Positions 61,376-64,000 of a DNA stretch of 64,000 bases are shown here, in pieces. Under the pieces are notes generated by a model. The model made no database searches. It had not been told where the DNA came from and saw only the letters and a program-made list of their open reading frames with translations. This DNA comes from Flagellimonas taeanensis. Its GTDB lineage: Bacteria; Bacteroidota; Bacteroidia; Flavobacteriales; Flavobacteriaceae. The stretch is taken from NCBI RefSeq assembly GCF_003584105.1, contig NZ_QXFO01000010.1, positions 28,179 to 92,178 of the forward strand, written 5' to 3'. The first letter of the stretch is position 1; every line of letters begins with the position of its first letter. Position numbers and translations under genes: made by a program.

Positions 61376-61816
61376 CTATTCCACCTTACACGAAGTATCC
61401 GCTATGATCTTCCACGCCCCATCTATTTTTTTGAGTACCAACATAAAAATACCTTGGGTATCGCCTACCGGTCTGGTCAAATGGTATTCTCCCATAACGG
61501 TATAGGCATCGTCAGTAATCTTGGATATGTCGTTGGTGACGAATTCCAAATGGCCAAAATGTTCTTGGGTCGGATAGCTTTTTTTGTATCGCTCCAAAGT
61601 CTTTTGCCAGCCTTTTACCACACCTGCGCTGCCATAAAAGGTCAACGCGTCGGATTTCCAATAGGTCTCCATGAACGATTCTATATCAAAATTGTTCCAA
61701 GCTGTTTGTTGGGTGGATAGCACTTGGGCTATAGCGGCCTTATCCTCTTGTTCTGTCGTTGTCTGTGCAATACCAAACAAGGGCAGAACAAAGAGGAGGA
61801 ACAACACTTTTTTCAT
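61376..61816 (-). CDS. SnoaL/NTF2-like (DUF4440) exported protein
   Basis: A 146-aa protein with a signal peptide (MKKVLFLLFVLPLFGIAQ) and an NTF2-like domain: AIAQVLSTQQTAWNNFDIESF, DALTFYGSAGVVKGWQKTLE and ITDDAYTVMGEYHLTRPVGD, ending GAWKIIADTSCKVE. Such proteins bind small ligands or are catalytic in varied pathways; the function here is unknown. The start at 61816 is used; an ATG two codons earlier is possible. It lies 23 bases after the oxidoreductase gene and probably forms a three-gene operon with it and the DUF1080 gene. A 189-base gap without recognised features follows. Confidence 0.85.
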   Translation of the reverse strand: MKKVLFLLFVLPLFGIAQTTTEQEDKAAIAQVLSTQQTAWNNFDIESFMETYWKSDALTFYGSAGVVKGWQKTLERYKKSYPTQEHFGHLEFVTNDISKITDDAYTVMGEYHLTRPVGDTQGIFMLVLKKIDGAWKIIADTSCKVE

Positions 61817-61839
61817 GTACAATATTTTTTAGAGTCAAA

Positions 61840-63264
61840 CTAAAAATTACGGTAATCCCCGGCCAAATATTTGTTCGCCTTTTCTTCCTTGAATTGGGCG
61901 GTTTCGGCATCCCAGTGCAAGGTCTCCCCAGGGAAACGCCCGGCAATGGTTCCTAAAAGAATGGTTTCGGTCAACCGGGCCGCATAATCAAAAGGAGCGG
62001 TGGTTTCACCTTTGCCCAAACAGGCGTCCACAAACTGGTGGTAGTGTTTCGGGCCTTCGGACTCATAGTTTCGGATGGGCTCGCCCATGTTGTTGGCCGC
62101 CGATACCTTGGCAATCTCCTTGGAGATGTCCACATACTTGCCCTTCACGATCTTTTTGGGCAACTGCATGAAGTGGGGGAGCAACAACCTGCCTTTTTCC
62201 CCAACAAACATGGCACCCTGTTCCGGCAATTCGTTTTCGGCAGCTACGCCTGCATCCAGTGAAATTTTGTCCTTCACGCTCTTATCGTCCGATTTTTTGT
62301 CCTTTTTCATTTCCATGCCGGGCAGCAAAAGGTCTTCATGCATTTCAGGAGCACCTGGTCCATCATACCAGACCCATTTTAGGGATTTTCCGGTGTATTT
62401 GGTGCCGGGAAACTCATAGGTGACGGTGTTCTTTTCTGGGTAGCCAAACCCGTTGGAGGGTCGGCACTGTGTCATAATGGTCCTTGGCACGTCCAGTTCC
62501 AATGCGTTGTAAGGGGTGTCAAAAATATGCACGCCCATATCACCCAAAGTGCCACAACCATAATCCATCAACTTGCGCCAGTTGCCCGGATGGTACATAT
62601 CGTCCTTGTAGGGTCTTTCCTTGGAAGTGCCCAACCAAAGGTTCCAGTCCAATTGGGTGGGAACAGGGTCTTCCCCTTGTGGCAATGGACCATCATACCC
62701 CCAGTTCTTGGGCGACCATGCATGCACGGTGTGTACCTTGCCTATAATGCCGGACTGGATCAGTAAGGTGGCCAGTTTGTAATCGTAGAAGGAGTGTACC
62801 TGGATGCCCATCTGGGTGACCAATCCTTTTTCGGCGGCCACTTTTTTCATGGCCCTGGACTCGGACACATAGTGGGTCAATGGTTTTTGACAGTACACAG
62901 GTTTGTTCATGTTCATCGCCATCAACGAAGCTGGCGCATGGGTATGGTCCGGTGTGGAAACGATCACGGCATCGATTTCGTCGCCCATTTCCTCCAACAT
63001 GGCACGGTAATCAAAAAACACACGGGCACCGGGGTGCATTTTGTGTGCTGTGGACAGGTTGATGGCATCCACATCGCAGAGGGCGACCACCTCGACCGAG
63101 GCATGCGATGAAATCGCCTTGAGATCCTCCATCCCCATATTGCCCACGCCAATGTGGGCCGTTCGTAACTTTTCTTTTGGGAAACCTGCTTTTAAAATAG
63201 AAGGTGCCAACATGATCCCTAGGGCTCCCACACTGCTTTTTTTGATGAATTCTCTTTTGTTCAT
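61840..63264 (-). CDS. Gfo/Idh/MocA family oxidoreductase
   Basis: Exported NAD(P)-dependent sugar oxidoreductase of 474 aa. The N-terminus is MNKREFIKKSSVGALGIMLA, a Tat-like signal without the canonical twin arginine (KREFIKKS). The Rossmann fold has TAHIGVGNMG; the family's EKP motif is replaced by CQKP (PVYCQKPLTHY). The C-terminal alpha/beta part contains YHPGNWRKLMDYGCGTLGDM. Related exported members oxidise glycosides or keto-sugars together with DUF1080 proteins. The DUF1080 gene lies 16 bases upstream. This fits the pattern of a sugar-processing operon. Confidence 0.9.
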   Translation of the reverse strand: MNKREFIKKSSVGALGIMLAPSILKAGFPKEKLRTAHIGVGNMGMEDLKAISSHASVEVVALCDVDAINLSTAHKMHPGARVFFDYRAMLEEMGDEIDAVIVSTPDHTHAPASLMAMNMNKPVYCQKPLTHYVSESRAMKKVAAEKGLVTQMGIQVHSFYDYKLATLLIQSGIIGKVHTVHAWSPKNWGYDGPLPQGEDPVPTQLDWNLWLGTSKERPYKDDMYHPGNWRKLMDYGCGTLGDMGVHIFDTPYNALELDVPRTIMTQCRPSNGFGYPEKNTVTYEFPGTKYTGKSLKWVWYDGPGAPEMHEDLLLPGMEMKKDKKSDDKSVKDKISLDAGVAAENELPEQGAMFVGEKGRLLLPHFMQLPKKIVKGKYVDISKEIAKVSAANNMGEPIRNYESEGPKHYHQFVDACLGKGETTAPFDYAARLTETILLGTIAGRFPGETLHWDAETAQFKEEKANKYLAGDYRNF

Positions 63265-63280
63265 GGTTAGGTATTGGAGG

Positions 63281-64000
63281 TTATAGTTTCTTGATTTTTA
63301 TGTTTCTGAACCAAATGGGGCTCGAATGGTCTTGCAAAGCGATGTAGCCCGTTTTGAATTTTCCGTAATCGGGGGCATTGTCCCATTTCCCCGAGGCCTT
63401 CTTGGCGTTCCATTCCTCGGACCACGGCACGAACTCCAACAGTTTCTTGCCATTGAGCCAGTGCTCCACCTTTTCGGGGGTGAACACGATCTTGGAAGAA
63501 TTCCATTCCCCTACCGGGTTCAACTGTTTCTGGGATTCGTCCGCCACGTGCATGGCATAGTCCGCCCCTGTCCTCTGCCAGTCCTGGAGCAGCTCGGGGT
63601 GCTCGGCACCAAATTGCGAGTTGTACCCTGTCAGATCATGTATCCTGGCATAGTTCTCGTCATCGATGATCTGATATTCCGGGGCCACCACGGGGGGGCC
63701 GTCATAGCCTTCCTTCACATGGTAGAAAATGCCACTGTTGGCCCCTTCGGGGATCTTCCATTCCAGATAGAGCTCGAAATTGTCGAACTCCTCGGCACCA
63801 TATATGATGTCCTTTCCACCGGTATAGTCCTGTTCCATGCCCAGTTCGGTGTCGAAGGTCAGGATGCTGTCCCTGATGGTCCATCCGGGGGGCAGGGAGT
63901 CCATGTTGTATCCTCTCCAACCTTCCAGACTGGTACCGTCAAAAAGATGGACCCATTCGGCTTTCTTCTCTTCAGGTTGGGCGGTTGTTGTTTCTTCTGT
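63281..64000 (-). CDS. DUF1080 (3-keto-disaccharide hydrolase-like) protein, 5' end outside window
   Basis: Frame open to the window edge, so the N-terminus (and any signal) is missing; 239 codons are seen. The DUF1080 domain is shown by WVHLFDGTSLEGWRGYN, YLEWKIPEGANSGIFYHV, VAPEYQIIDDENYARI and HWLNGKKLLEF, ending GYIALQDHSSPIWFRNIKIK. This jelly-roll fold is linked to hydrolysis of 3-keto-glycosides or binding of carbohydrates outside the cell. It is 16 bases upstream of the oxidoreductase gene. Confidence 0.92.
   Translation of the reverse strand, partial: TEETTTAQPEEKKAEWVHLFDGTSLEGWRGYNMDSLPPGWTIRDSILTFDTELGMEQDYTGGKDIIYGAEEFDNFELYLEWKIPEGANSGIFYHVKEGYDGPPVVAPEYQIIDDENYARIHDLTGYNSQFGAEHPELLQDWQRTGADYAMHVADESQKQLNPVGEWNSSKIVFTPEKVEHWLNGKKLLEFVPWSEEWNAKKASGKWDNAPDYGKFKTGYIALQDHSSPIWFRNIKIKKL

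Noticed and set aside
61270..61407. A 45-codon plus-strand frame starting MLQDKKLRLQM in the gap next to the SnoaL gene.
   Set aside because: It runs antisense into the end of the SnoaL-like gene, has no promoter-like box nearby and its composition is not convincing; treated as chance.

Overview
The window looks like chromosomal DNA from a marine-type member of the Flavobacteriaceae (Bacteroidota), plausibly near Muricauda/Allomuricauda (genus is inference). Evidence: DUF2480 and DUF3078 proteins beside a suf operon, a type IX secretion C-terminal sorting domain, a three-gene SdhCAB complex with a single cytochrome b, A-rich leaders without Shine-Dalgarno sites, and repeated promoters of the Bacteroidota type (TTTG-like, about 20 bases, TAnnTTTG) 15-30 bases before start codons. 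No rRNA, tRNA, CRISPR array, integrase or transposase was seen.

Layout. 1-3.0 kb: end of a class A penicillin-binding protein, then both subunits of a 3-oxoacid CoA-transferase. 3.0-5.0 kb: a small gene with its own promoter and terminator, a small HTH-like gene, a CI/LexA-like repressor with a palindromic operator in its leader, and an orphan Vsr-type endonuclease. 5.1-8.7 kb: sdhCAB. 8.7-10.7 kb: two tandem collagen-like lipoproteins and a SIMPL-domain protein. 10.9-14.2 kb: a LytTR/LytS-type two-component pair, then a RimK-like ATP-grasp ligase. 14.3-23.0 kb: housekeeping genes (DUF2721, Xaa-Pro aminopeptidase, serine hydrolase, ketopantoate reductase, CDF-like protein, BrnQ, ThiL).

23.1-33.7 kb: the iron-sulfur assembly cluster sufA-B-C-D-S, an M43 metalloprotease, a lipoprotein, sufE, sufT(DUF59), DUF2480, DUF3078. 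Three of its gene junctions are interrupted by AT-rich cassettes, each encoding a divergent four-helix-bundle (S23/23S-rRNA intervening-sequence) protein and each bounded by its own imperfect repeats. Copy 1 has ATA where a start codon is expected, copy 2 is intact, and copy 3 has an in-frame stop. This is the most unusual structure in the window.

34.0-41.2 kb: HflX, an endonuclease/exonuclease/phosphatase protein, a secreted S8 protease, a PolB-type 3'-5' exonuclease, Ogt and a CNNM/CBS protein. 41.3-48.9 kb: a serine hydrolase and a tightly overlapping heme operon hemA-C-D-E-DUF6973-F-B on the minus strand. 49-58.6 kb: AraC regulator, ThuA, DUF1460 amidase-like protein, lipoprotein, MscS channel, ferrochelatase (hemH), a DUF3050 protein, MATE pump and lactonase-family propeller. 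58.6-61.2 kb: a double zinc-ribbon, tail-anchored membrane protein next to an SPFH-GYF protein, reminiscent of YdjG/YdjI. 61.3-64.0 kb: SnoaL-like protein, Gfo/Idh/MocA oxidoreductase and a DUF1080 protein cut by the window end. Several intergenic gaps hold a dispersed palindromic repeat family (GTCATTCTGAGCGAAG type).
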